Source: an uncultured Clostridia bacterium
Lineage (GTDB): Bacteria > Bacillota > Clostridia > Christensenellales > Pumilibacteraceae
DNA length: 64,000 nucleotides
Assembly: GCA_947089425.1 (NCBI GenBank)
Contig: CAMUKG010000004.1
Span: 86,502 to 150,501 of the forward strand
Reading direction: 5' to 3'
Each line of letters begins with the position of its first letter. Position 1 is the first letter of the stretch. The position numbers and the translations under genes were made by a program. Positions 56,312-64,000 of the stretch are shown here, in pieces. The notes below the pieces were generated by a model. It searched no databases. It had not been told where the DNA came from and saw only the letters and a list, made by a program, of their open reading frames with translations.

Positions 56312-56337
56312 CATAAGTGTAGTGAGCTACACTTATG
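56312..56337 (+). other. candidate oriT hairpin
   Basis: CATAAGTGTAG / CTACACTTATG, 11-bp stem, TGAG loop, 82 bp upstream of the relaxase. It resembles the MobV nick-site hairpin of pMV158 (AAGTATAGTGTG-TTATACTT): AAGTGTAGTGAG here. Confidence 0.6.
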
Positions 56338-56458
56338 CTTGCCGATAAGTGATTTGCTCCGCAGTTGCTTTCCATTTGTTTACCGTATTATGCTACACTT
56401 ATGCTTGCCGATAAGTGATTTGCTCCGCAGTTGCTTTCCATTTGTTTACCGTATTATG
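56326..56458. repeat. perfect 66-bp tandem duplication
   Basis: The unit starting CTACACTTATGCTTGCCG at 56327 repeats exactly from 56393. Copy 1 supplies the right arm of the oriT hairpin, so a second right arm lies 66 bp away. Confidence 0.9.
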
Positions 56459-56464
56459 GCGGTC

Positions 56465-57020
56465 TGAATAACATAGTGATTACCTCCGAATTGTGATTAT
56501 TTATATCTTTGTCCACGCAAGAAGAAGCGGGAAAGATACCGAAAAAGGGCATAAAAAAGCCGCTGATACTTTTAACGTAATCACCGACTTAACCGTGTTC
56601 AGCAACGCCTGATTGCTCTATGATGGTTGGTCATTCTATGAAGTTAGAGAGTTGATTTTAGTGTCGTTTTCCGAAAAAATTGTACACTTATAAAAGCCTA
56701 TCACGGCTCACGAATTTTGCGTAACATTATAAAACTTACGCTATATCCGTAAGCTAAGGCGCGGGCGGCTATACCGTCCAAAACCTTCCGCGTTTTATGC
56801 GCTTTCGCTCATCGCGGAACACCGCCGAACTCATCTTTATCTGTTCGGCACACCCTTTCAAAAGGGTACAATACCACTCATTACACTACTGTGGTATGCT
56901 ATGTATTTTATCACTATGACAGTACAAAGTCAATAGATTATTGGAACAAATGTTTGCGATTTATGGGAAGTTTTGTCGAATTACAACGAGTCAAAATATA
57001 ATTTTTTAATATTTGTTAAA
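56465..57020. other. long non-coding interval of the element
   Basis: No supported gene. It holds a minus-strand SD (56485-56490) followed by only a six-codon reading frame, minor inverted repeats such as ATACCAC/GTGGTAT near 56870-56897, and the mobilization promoter. The mobilization transcript would have a leader of about 670 nt. Confidence 0.5.
56905..56933 (-). promoter_or_regulatory. promoter of the mobilization operon
   Basis: Minus strand: TTGACT (56933-56928), 17-bp spacer, TAAAAT (56910-56905). Divergent from the XRE promoter. Confidence 0.65.
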
Positions 57021-57024
57021 AGTG

Positions 57025-57053
57025 TTGACTTATATTCGATAATCGGTTATAAT
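57025..57053 (+). promoter_or_regulatory. promoter of the xre-recombinase operon
   Basis: TTGACT, 17-bp spacer, TATAAT (57048-57053). The spacer has an ATTCGATAATCG near-palindrome that could be an operator for the XRE protein. Confidence 0.8.
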
Positions 57054-57073
57054 GATTTGCAAGGAGTGTGTTT

Positions 57074-57436
57074 ATGCAAGATAATATTATTGGCAAACGA
57101 TTAAAGCAATTAAGAGAGAGTGTAAAGCAATCGCAAGTTAAAATAGCGGCTTTGCTCGGCACTACGCAATCGGCAATCAACCGCTATGAGAACGGTCATT
57201 CCGACGTGCCAAACGCTACTCTTTTGTGGTTTGCGAACTATTACGATGTTTCGCTTGACTATATCTTTGGTAGGTGCGACGAGCCGCAAGGCAAGTTGTT
57301 TGACTATCAACCGAAAGCGTTTGAGAACGATGAGCGTATGCAGGACTTTATAGAAATGTGTTTTGATCCGTCCTCTGCCGCAAACGCTAAACTCAAAGAA
57401 GCCGTATTAAAACTCTTAAAGGAACAACAGAAATGA
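57074..57436 (+). CDS. XRE-family transcriptional regulator
   Basis: A 120-aa repressor-like protein. Helix-turn-helix residues 5-62: RLKQLRESVKQSQVKIAALL, TTQSAINRYENG, ending in YYDVSLDYIFGRCDEP. The C-terminal half is helical and probably dimerises. I use ATG 57074, 7 nt after AAGGAG; a GTG at 57068 sits too close to that site. Its last bases overlap the recombinase start (ATGA), so it likely controls the element's excision and itself. Confidence 0.88.
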   Translation: MQDNIIGKRLKQLRESVKQSQVKIAALLGTTQSAINRYENGHSDVPNATLLWFANYYDVSLDYIFGRCDEPQGKLFDYQPKAFENDERMQDFIEMCFDPSSAANAKLKEAVLKLLKEQQK

Positions 57437-59214
57437 GAGCAGTTATTTACCCGCGCTATTCTTCCGATAATCAGCGTGAAGAAAGTATAGAAGGTCAAAT
57501 TCGTGAGTGTATGGAATATGCCGAACGCAACGGCATAACCGTTGTAGGCACTTACATAGACCGCGCTATGTCGGCAAAGACGGATAATCGTCCGCAATTT
57601 CAGCAGATGATACGCGACAGCTACAAAGGGCTGTTTGATTTGGTTATCGTTTGGAAATTAGACCGTTTCGCTCGTAACCGCTATGACAGCGCACACTATA
57701 AAAGCATACTAAAAAAGAACGGCGTTAAAGTGGTTTCCGCAAGAGAAAGCATAGCGGAAGGCTCGGAAGGCATACTCCTTGAATCGGTCTTGGAAGGCTA
57801 TGCGGAATACTTCTCTGCCGACCTTGCGGAAAAAGTTAATCGTGGAATGATGGAAAATGCCTTAAAGTGTATGAATAACGGCGCAGGCATACCGCTCGGC
57901 TACTATGTGGACGATACCCAACACTTGCAAATCGACGAGAAGAAAGCACCTTATGTTCGTGAAATTTTCCAAAGATTTGCAGACGGCGAAATGATAAAAA
58001 CGATTATAGCCGACCTTAACGCGCGCGGTGCAACTATATCTTACAAGTTGAAAAAATCGCGCCGTGAAGTAAAAGTTTACGAACGTCCTTTATGCTATAA
58101 CACCGTGCGCCGCATTCTTTCAAATCGCAAGTACATAGGCGAATACAAATTCAAAGATGTTGTAGTTCCCAACGGCGTTCCCGCTATCATTGAACAAGAG
58201 TTGTTTGACAAGGTACAACGGCGGTTAGAACAAAATAAAAAAGCTCCCGCCAAGCATAAAGCGGAAGATGACTACCTATTGACAACACATTTGTTTTGCG
58301 GAAAATGCAAGTCTATGATGGTCGGAGAGTGCGGAACGAGCCATACAGATAAAGTATATCGATACTACAAATGCAACAGTCAAAAGCGCAAGCATAATTG
58401 CGATAAAAAGACCGTCGGCAAAGACTTTATTGAAGATTTGGTAGTTTCTGCTGTTGCCGCTAAAATTATGGACGACGAGCTTATGGAACACCTTGCCGAT
58501 TCGCTCTATGCCCTGCAACTCACGGAAGATACAAAAATTCCGCAGTTGAAAGCACAACTCGCGGAAATCGAAAACGGCATTGAAAATATGCTCAACGCTA
58601 TTCAGCAAGGCATAATTCTTGACTCCACAAAGAAAAGACTTGCCGATTTGGAAGAAAAGAAAAAGACAATCGAAGTAGAATTGATACAAGAGCAAATCAA
58701 AAAGCCTATTCTTACGAAAGAGCAGATATTGTTCGGAATAACAAAATTCCGAACGCTCGACCTTTCCACGAAGCAAGGGCGGCAGACCTTGATTGACAGT
58801 TTTGTGAACGCTATCTATCTCTATGACGACTACGCTCTAATAACTTGCAATTACAAGGACGGCACAATCCGCATTTCGTTAGAAGAAATCGAAGGTTCGG
58901 ATTTGTTATCAAATGGTGTTCCCGCCGGGAGTCGAACCCGAAATTATGCCTTAGGAGGGCATCGTTATATCCATTTAACTACGGAAACAAAAATAGAGCA
59001 TATTTATTATATCAAAAAAGAGAGGGGAAAGCAAGGAATTTCGCAATCTTTCGAGGGTATGAAAACGTTTTATTTTATTGCCGCAATTCTTATAAGCAAA
59101 TCGGATATTATGAAAATATGTGTCGAAAACGTTATAATACTCGCGCTTTGCGACATTTGCGAATACGTCGAGTATTACGTAAGGTTCGATAATAAACGAC
59201 AAAAAGCGACTTAA
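57433..59214 (+). CDS. large serine recombinase; C terminus split by integration
   Basis: Integrates and excises the element. The resolvase domain starts AVIYPRYSSDNQREESIEGQ (nucleophile Ser near 9-10), with WKLDRFARNRYD near 75-86. The recombinase domain has GIPLGYYVDD near 152. The zinc ribbon is FCGKCKSMMVGECG...YYKCNSQKRKHNC near 290-325, followed by a coiled coil. As integrated, the frame runs through the attachment site at 58918 into the antisense of tRNA-Arg (giving PAGSRTRNYALGG) and stops at 59214 (593 aa). In the excised circle it would instead continue at 52749 and end VPNDNNPNLVVPIGDG...YLK at 52821 (519 aa). The last 97 residues of the integrated reading are therefore not native. 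Confidence 0.9.
   Translation: MRAVIYPRYSSDNQREESIEGQIRECMEYAERNGITVVGTYIDRAMSAKTDNRPQFQQMIRDSYKGLFDLVIVWKLDRFARNRYDSAHYKSILKKNGVKVVSARESIAEGSEGILLESVLEGYAEYFSADLAEKVNRGMMENALKCMNNGAGIPLGYYVDDTQHLQIDEKKAPYVREIFQRFADGEMIKTIIADLNARGATISYKLKKSRREVKVYERPLCYNTVRRILSNRKYIGEYKFKDVVVPNGVPAIIEQELFDKVQRRLEQNKKAPAKHKAEDDYLLTTHLFCGKCKSMMVGECGTSHTDKVYRYYKCNSQKRKHNCDKKTVGKDFIEDLVVSAVAAKIMDDELMEHLADSLYALQLTEDTKIPQLKAQLAEIENGIENMLNAIQQGIILDSTKKRLADLEEKKKTIEVELIQEQIKKPILTKEQILFGITKFRTLDLSTKQGRQTLIDSFVNAIYLYDDYALITCNYKDGTIRISLEEIEGSDLLSNGVPAGSRTRNYALGGHRYIHLTTETKIEHIYYIKKERGKQGISQSFEGMKTFYFIAAILISKSDIMKICVENVIILALCDICEYVEYYVRFDNKRQKAT
58892..58924 (+). other. right attachment site (attR)
   Basis: AAGGTTCGGATTT, GTTATCA, AATGGTGT, then the tRNA acceptor stem. 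The predicted crossover dinucleotide is GT at 58918-58919, matching 52747-52748, at the centre of the rebuilt attP dyad. Confidence 0.75.
58914..58988 (-). tRNA. tRNA-Arg (anticodon CCU)
   Basis: Full cloverleaf, 75 nt with encoded CCA: acceptor GTTTCCG/CGGGAAC, D stem GTTA/TAAC, anticodon stem ATGCC/GGCAT with loop CTCCTAA, T stem TCGGG/CCCGG with loop TTCGACT. The element joins at its 3' end and leaves it intact, but places the recombinase gene antisense to it and removes its natural terminator. Confidence 0.95.
59006..59034 (-). promoter_or_regulatory. promoter of tRNA-Arg
   Basis: Minus strand: TTGCTT (59034-59029), 17-bp spacer, TATAAT (59011-59006), 18 bp before the tRNA. Confidence 0.8.
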
Positions 59215-59301
59215 AGAAATTCTCGGCGCTAATCGATTGTTAAGCATTTGCATTTTGTGAGGTTTTATAGAATTAAATCGAGCGACAGAGTACGTAGTGT
59301 G

Positions 59302-59330
59302 AATAATATTCATACTTATGAATAATTATT
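59302..59330. promoter_or_regulatory. AT-rich dyad upstream of gyrB
   Basis: ATTCATA-CT-TATGAAT core with imperfect AATAAT/ATTATT flanks, in the otherwise empty 59215-59547 interval. It could be an operator; nothing shows which protein binds. Confidence 0.35.
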
Positions 59331-59403
59331 TAAAATTTTACTATTGTGGCAATTTGTAAAGAAAAATAACGCAAAAAAATGTATAAATATTTATTTAAAA
59401 CGC

Positions 59404-59432
59404 TTGTGCGAGAGCGCGCGATATGATACAAT
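59404..59432 (+). promoter_or_regulatory. probable promoter of the topoisomerase pair
   Basis: TTGTGC, 17-bp spacer, TACAAT (59427-59432), about 115 bp before gyrB. Confidence 0.55.
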
Positions 59433-59547
59433 AAATAGGTGACGTCGGTATTTTTTCGTTTTAATTAACGCTACGAGGCAATACTTTAAACGAAGACTTA
59501 AAGCAAAAGGCGTTGCATACTTATACGAACTGCGAGGAGGAAAACAA

Positions 59548-61506
59548 ATGCACGATTACAGCGCAGGCGACATACGGGTGCTCGAAGGATTAGACGCGGT
59601 GCGTCTCCGTCCGGGTATGTACATCGGTACTACGGGCATCAAAGGTCTGCATCACATTCTTTGGGAAATTGTTGACAACTCTATGGACGAAGTCGCGAAC
59701 GGCTTCGGCGACACTATAACGGTAACTCTCTACACCGACGGAAGCGCGAGCGTGGAAGACAACGGTCGCGGTATACCGGTAGACGTTCACCCCACGCTCG
59801 GCGTGTCGGGCGTAGAGGTGGTTTTCACCCAACTGCACGCAGGCGGCAAATTTGACAACGAAAACTATGCTCACAGCGGCGGACTTCACGGCGTGGGCGC
59901 GTCGGTTACAAACGCTTTGAGCGAATGGCTTACCGTCGAGGTGTATAAAAACGGCACGACTTATCGCATGGAGTTCGAGTCCAAAGAAATAGACGGAGCC
60001 GTTAAGGGCGGCGTTCCCAAATATCACCTAATCGATACGGGAATAGCCTCGGACAAGCGCGGTTCTTATATCCGCTTTTTGCCCGACAAACGTATTTTCG
60101 AATCGACGAACTTTCAAATCGAAACGATTTCGCGCAGGCTCAAAGAACTTGCTTTCTTGAATAAGGGCGCGAGAATTATTTTAATAGACGAGCGCGTGCA
60201 AATGGGCAACGCGTGCCTAAAACGCGAATATTGCTACGAAGGCGGCTTAATCGATTTCGTTAAATATCTTAACGAAACCAAAGTTCCCGCGTTCGACGAG
60301 CCCATATTCCTCACGGGCACCAAAGACAATATCGACATGGAGCTTGCCTTTCAATACACCGACGCATACACCGATAATATTTTCTCGTATGTGAACAACA
60401 TCCCCACTACCGAAGGCGGCACCCACGAAACTGGCTTTAAGGCGGCGCTCACCAAAGTTATGAACGACCTCGCCCGCAAAACGGGTATGCTCAAAGACAA
60501 AGACGCTAACCTTTTGGGCGACGATTATCGCGAGGGCCTCACCGCCGTTTTAAGCATAAAAATGCAAAACGTGCAATTCGAGGGGCAAACCAAAACTAAG
60601 CTCGGCAACCCCGAAGCGCGTATCGCAATCGAATATTTGGTTAACCAAACGCTATCCGAATTTTTCGAAAAAGATACCAAAAATCTTGCCGACACTATAT
60701 TGAAAAAGGCGTTGCTTGCCGCAAAGGTGCGCGAGGCGGCTCGCAAAGAAAAAGAAATAACGAGGGCGAAAAACAGCCTCGATAACAACTTCAATCTTGT
60801 GGGCAAACTCAGCAGTTGCACGGGCAAAAAGCCCGAAAATAACGAGCTCTTCATAGTGGAGGGCGACAGCGCGGGCGGCACTGCGAAACAGGCGCGAAAT
60901 CGTTCGTTCCAAGCTATTTTGCCGCTTAGGGGCAAGCCTTTGAACGCCGAGAAAAAGCGCATAGACCAAGTACTCGCCAACGAGGAAATCAGAACAATAA
61001 TATCCGCGCTCGGCAGTGGAATAGGCGAAGATTTCAACGTTGAAAATCTTAACTATCACAAAGTAATCATACTTTCCGACGCCGACCAAGACGGCGCGCA
61101 TATTCGCGCGATTTTGCTCACATTCTTCTTCCGCTATATGAAAGACCTCATAAACGAAGGACACGTTTATATAGGCTTGCCGCCACTGTACCGTATTTCA
61201 AAAAAAGATACGGTGGAATACGTTTACGACGATGCGGCGCTCGAAGAAGCAAGAAAGCGTTTCGGCAAAGGTGCGGGCTTACAGCGCTACAAGGGGCTTG
61301 GCGAGATGAGCGCGGAACAGCTTTGGGAGACAACTATGGACCCGCACCGCCGCACGCTCGTGCAGGTTACAATTGAAGACGCGGCAAATGCCGAAATGCT
61401 TGTTTCCACCCTTATGGGCGATGCGATAGACTTGCGCAGACAATACATTATAGACAACGCGAATTTCAACAAGATAGACAACTTTAAAGCTCAGGAAGCG
61501 AAGTAG
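59548..61506 (+). CDS. gyrB: type IIA topoisomerase B subunit (GyrB/ParE)
   Basis: ATPase subunit, 652 aa. The GHKL ATPase has EIVDNSMDE near 38, EDNGRGIPVDVHP near 70-82 and GGLHGVGASVTNAL near 112-125. The TOPRIM domain has EGDSAGGTAKQARNR near 440 and the metal site SDADQDGAHIRAILL near 513. The C terminus has the QRYKGLGEMSAEQLWETTM block near 588. GAGGAGG precedes the ATG. The A subunit starts 9 nt after the stop. GyrB versus ParE cannot be settled by eye. Confidence 0.9.
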   Translation: MHDYSAGDIRVLEGLDAVRLRPGMYIGTTGIKGLHHILWEIVDNSMDEVANGFGDTITVTLYTDGSASVEDNGRGIPVDVHPTLGVSGVEVVFTQLHAGGKFDNENYAHSGGLHGVGASVTNALSEWLTVEVYKNGTTYRMEFESKEIDGAVKGGVPKYHLIDTGIASDKRGSYIRFLPDKRIFESTNFQIETISRRLKELAFLNKGARIILIDERVQMGNACLKREYCYEGGLIDFVKYLNETKVPAFDEPIFLTGTKDNIDMELAFQYTDAYTDNIFSYVNNIPTTEGGTHETGFKAALTKVMNDLARKTGMLKDKDANLLGDDYREGLTAVLSIKMQNVQFEGQTKTKLGNPEARIAIEYLVNQTLSEFFEKDTKNLADTILKKALLAAKVREAARKEKEITRAKNSLDNNFNLVGKLSSCTGKKPENNELFIVEGDSAGGTAKQARNRSFQAILPLRGKPLNAEKKRIDQVLANEEIRTIISALGSGIGEDFNVENLNYHKVIILSDADQDGAHIRAILLTFFFRYMKDLINEGHVYIGLPPLYRISKKDTVEYVYDDAALEEARKRFGKGAGLQRYKGLGEMSAEQLWETTMDPHRRTLVQVTIEDAANAEMLVSTLMGDAIDLRRQYIIDNANFNKIDNFKAQEAK

Positions 61507-61515
61507 GAGGGCTCA

Positions 61516-63954
61516 ATGGCGGAACAAAAGACACCGAGTATTATTGTTAAAACTATGGAAGACGTCATGCACGAGTCTATGATGCCGTATTCCGAGTTCG
61601 TTATTATGGACCGCGCGCTTCCCCGCGTGGAAGACGGCTTAAAACCCGTTCAGCGCCGCATTCTATATAGTATGTCGGAGCTCGGCATAACCCCCGATAA
61701 GCCTTACCGCAAGTCGGCGCGTATCGTGGGCGATTGCATGGGTAAATTTCACCCGCACGGCGACAGTTCGATATATTACGCTATGGTGCGTATGGCGCAG
61801 CCTTTCAGCATGGGCGCTTGCCTTGTGGACGGGCACGGAAACTTCGGTTCGGTGGACGGCGACAGTCCCGCGGCAATGCGTTACACCGAAGCGAGGCTCA
61901 CTCCTCTTGCACTCGAACTGTTGCGCGATATAGACAAAAACACCGTTAAATGGAGTTGCAACTTCGACGACACGCTAATGGAGCCGGATATGTTGCCGGG
62001 ACGCTTCCCAAACCTTTTGGTGAACGGCGCGAGCGGCATAGCTGTGGGACTTTCCACTAATATTCCTCCGCACAACCTCATGGAGAGCATAGACGGCGTT
62101 GTTGCGTATATCGACAATCCGCACATAAAGCTTGCCGACATGATGAAGATAATAAAGGGTCCCGATTTTCCTACGGGCGGATTTATTATAGGCGGCGACG
62201 AACTCGTTAAAGCTTACGAGACGGGCAAGGGCAAAATAATCATGCGCGCCAAGCTTCACATAGAAAACGGCGAAAACGAAAAGAAGCTTATAGTTATAGA
62301 CGAATTGCCGTTCCAAGTGAACAAATCGCAACTTCTTGAAAACATACTTAAAGCGCGCGAAGACAAAAAGGGTGTACTCACGGGTATAACCGAAATAACC
62401 GACGAGAGCGACAGAGGCGGTATGCGCGCGGTTATAAAAGTTAAACGCGATTGCGACCCCAAGCCTATAATAGACGCACTATTAAAATACACGAACCTTT
62501 CCACTTCGTTCGCCATAAACATGGTGGCTATTGCCGACGGAAAGCCCCAACTTATGGGCTTGCTCGACATTATAGCCTACTATGTGAACTACCAACGCGA
62601 CGTTGTGCTTCGTCGCACCCGCTACGAGCTTGACGCGGCAAAAGAACGCGAGCACATTTTGGAAGGGCTTGTAATAGCCGTTCGAAACATAGACGAAGTC
62701 GTTAAAATAATAAAAGCTTCGGGTTCTACGGGCGAGGCGAGAGAAAACCTTCGCAAGCGCTTCGAGCTAAGCGAGCGCCAAGCGCAAGCCATTCTCGATT
62801 TGCGTCTTGCTCGGCTTACTCACCTTGAAGTGTACAAGCTCGAAAAAGAACTTGCCGACGTGCGCGCGCTCATTGTTCGCCTAACCGCAATCGTGGCAAG
62901 TAAAAAACTCCAAATGGATTTGGTTAAAACAGAGTTGTTGCAAATTCGCAAGGCTTATCGCGAAAACCGCAAATCGGCAATTCTCAAAACGGCGGCGGAC
63001 TACGTTGTGCCGAGCGAAGACGACGAAAAGCCCGTTGAGGATTATATCATTGCCGTTAATGCTAACGGAAACATAAAACGAATGTTCGTGAAAAACTTTA
63101 CTATGGCAACTAAGGATTTCACCGAAAATTCTACGCGCAACGAAATTTGCCCGTGCATAGTAAAGGCGAACAGCTTAGAGCGAGTGTATTGCTTCACTAA
63201 TTTAGGTAACTGTTACAAAATAGACACCGAATCAATTCCCGAAGGGAAATGGCGCGAAAAGGGCGCTTCGCTTAAAAAGGTTGTGCCCGAGAGTTTAGAC
63301 GGCGAACGCATTGTGTTCATGCAAACTGTGGAAGACGCGTTGCCCAAAGGAAACCTTATGTTCTATACTCGCACGGGCATGGTGAAGTGTAGCGAGTGGA
63401 AAGAGTATGGGGTGGTTAAGAGCACGTTTGCCGCAATTAAACTCAAAGAGGGCGACGAAGTTATAGCTATGGAACACGCTCGCAAGAATTGCACGCTCAT
63501 GTTCGTTACTCGTTCGGGTATGTGCTTAAACGCCGATATGAGCGACATTCCAGTGCAAGGCAGAATAGCGGCGGGCGTTAAGGGTATTCAGCTTGCCGAC
63601 GGCGACGAGTGCTTATTCGTGGGGCAAATAAACGGCGACGGCGAAGTGGTGCTCGTATCCGATAAAGGATACAGCAAGCGCGTGCTCGTGTCGCAAATAG
63701 ACGTTATGGCGCGTTACCGAAAAGGAGTGAAAATCGTTGACTTCAATAAGAAAGACAACGGCACTTCGCTTGCGTTCGTATCGTATGTAACCGACCCCTA
63801 TAAAATCGTGCTCGTGTTCGAAGACGACTATCTTTCGAGCTATTCCACCGAAGCGCTCAGCATAGAAAACCGCACCCATCCCGGTCGCCCGATAATTAAA
63901 GGTAAAGCGAAAATAAAAGAAGGACTAATATACAACGATAAGCTCACGAACTGA
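61516..63954 (+). CDS. type IIA topoisomerase A subunit (GyrA/ParC-like)
   Basis: DNA cleavage subunit, 812 aa. [20 protein letters not shown] is near 30-50, the QRDR region KFHPHGDSS near 76-84, and the catalytic Tyr in [10 protein letters not shown] near 120. The coiled-coil/tower ends near 490, and a beta-pinwheel follows ([16 protein letters not shown] near 513 onwards). The QRRGGKG-type GyrA box, expected at the first pinwheel blade, is absent ([13 protein letters not shown] stands there). Without that box, DNA wrapping and negative supercoiling are unlikely in known enzymes, so this may be a decatenase-type pair rather than true gyrase. Confidence 0.85.
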   Translation: MAEQKTPSIIVKTMEDVMHESMMPYSEFVIMDRALPRVEDGLKPVQRRILYSMSELGITPDKPYRKSARIVGDCMGKFHPHGDSSIYYAMVRMAQPFSMGACLVDGHGNFGSVDGDSPAAMRYTEARLTPLALELLRDIDKNTVKWSCNFDDTLMEPDMLPGRFPNLLVNGASGIAVGLSTNIPPHNLMESIDGVVAYIDNPHIKLADMMKIIKGPDFPTGGFIIGGDELVKAYETGKGKIIMRAKLHIENGENEKKLIVIDELPFQVNKSQLLENILKAREDKKGVLTGITEITDESDRGGMRAVIKVKRDCDPKPIIDALLKYTNLSTSFAINMVAIADGKPQLMGLLDIIAYYVNYQRDVVLRRTRYELDAAKEREHILEGLVIAVRNIDEVVKIIKASGSTGEARENLRKRFELSERQAQAILDLRLARLTHLEVYKLEKELADVRALIVRLTAIVASKKLQMDLVKTELLQIRKAYRENRKSAILKTAADYVVPSEDDEKPVEDYIIAVNANGNIKRMFVKNFTMATKDFTENSTRNEICPCIVKANSLERVYCFTNLGNCYKIDTESIPEGKWREKGASLKKVVPESLDGERIVFMQTVEDALPKGNLMFYTRTGMVKCSEWKEYGVVKSTFAAIKLKEGDEVIAMEHARKNCTLMFVTRSGMCLNADMSDIPVQGRIAAGVKGIQLADGDECLFVGQINGDGEVVLVSDKGYSKRVLVSQIDVMARYRKGVKIVDFNKKDNGTSLAFVSYVTDPYKIVLVFEDDYLSSYSTEALSIENRTHPGRPIIKGKAKIKEGLIYNDKLTN

Positions 63955-63975
63955 AATTAAACGATAAGGAAAACG

Positions 63976-64000
63976 GACTCGCGCATAAAGCGAGTTCGTT
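63976..64000 (+). terminator. terminator after the topoisomerase genes, cut by the window edge
   Basis: AACGGACTCGC/GCGAGTTCGTT with a 7-nt loop and one G-U pair, 22 bp after the stop. Any T-run would lie outside the window. Confidence 0.6.

Larger units (their letters stand above)
52749..58917. mobile_element. integrative mobilizable element in tRNA-Arg(CCU)
   Basis: About 6.17 kb between matching att sites. It carries a MobV relaxase with a nearby oriT-like hairpin, an XRE regulator, a large serine recombinase, a structured RNA, an unknown small gene and a degraded surface-protein gene. No conjugation pore genes are present, so transfer would need a helper. The cargo (52.8-54.8 kb) is visibly more AT-rich than the flanks. 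Confidence 0.85.

Noticed and set aside
58921..59214. C-terminal 97 residues of the integrated recombinase frame as a real domain
   Set aside because: They are the antisense translation of tRNA-Arg and its promoter region, created by integration.

Overview
The window is a stretch of bacterial chromosome from an anaerobic member of the Clostridia. Evidence for this is pyruvate:ferredoxin oxidoreductase, formate-tetrahydrofolate ligase, a BofA-type sporulation protein, a SpoIIQ-like M23 peptidase, DnaD/DnaI-type primosome proteins, consensus sigma-A promoters and strong Shine-Dalgarno (SD) sites. An uncultured gut lineage near Christensenellales is plausible, but that is a guess from gene style. 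No rRNA or CRISPR was seen.

Layout. 0-2.8 kb: start of nifJ, gdhA and a DUF975 membrane protein, all on the minus strand. 2.9-5.0 kb: a tyrosine recombinase, a 157-bp inverted-repeat segment carrying a promoter, and a leucine-rich-repeat lipoprotein; this looks like a recombinase-operated ON/OFF promoter switch. 5.1-23.5 kb: housekeeping genes (DnaI-like and DnaD-like primosome proteins, sbcDC, ACT/PFL pair, oligoendopeptidase F, typA, dnaB, spoIIQ-like gene, proS, bofA). 23.7-37.4 kb: a long plus-strand run from metK through recD2, fhs, glnS and a naturally short alaS. 37.6-40.5 kb: leuS and a small NrdD-tail-like gene on the minus strand. 40.7-47.3 kb: a two-gene operon for very large secreted proteins, a metallophosphoesterase and a GLUG/beta-helix protein. 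Both end in a Lys-rich/Cys-Gly/transmembrane/basic tail, and the first has a nine-G tract in its start codons. 47.5-52.5 kb: an MFS transporter, then a phosphate module (Na/Pi cotransporter and PhoB/PhoR-like pair).

52.7-58.9 kb is a 6.2-kb integrative mobilizable element inserted at the 3' end of a tRNA-Arg(CCU) gene. It carries an XRE regulator, a large serine recombinase, a MobV relaxase with an oriT-like hairpin, a degraded surface-protein gene, and a small unknown gene behind a highly structured RNA with its own promoter and terminator. Joining the two element ends in silico rebuilds a dyad-symmetric attP and gives the recombinase a different C terminus, stop codon and terminator. 59.5-64 kb: a GyrB/GyrA-like topoisomerase pair.

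The main discoveries proposed are the invertible promoter switch, the structured element RNA, the integration-split recombinase gene, and two poly-G tracts that could act as contingency loci. All are read from sequence and remain to be tested.
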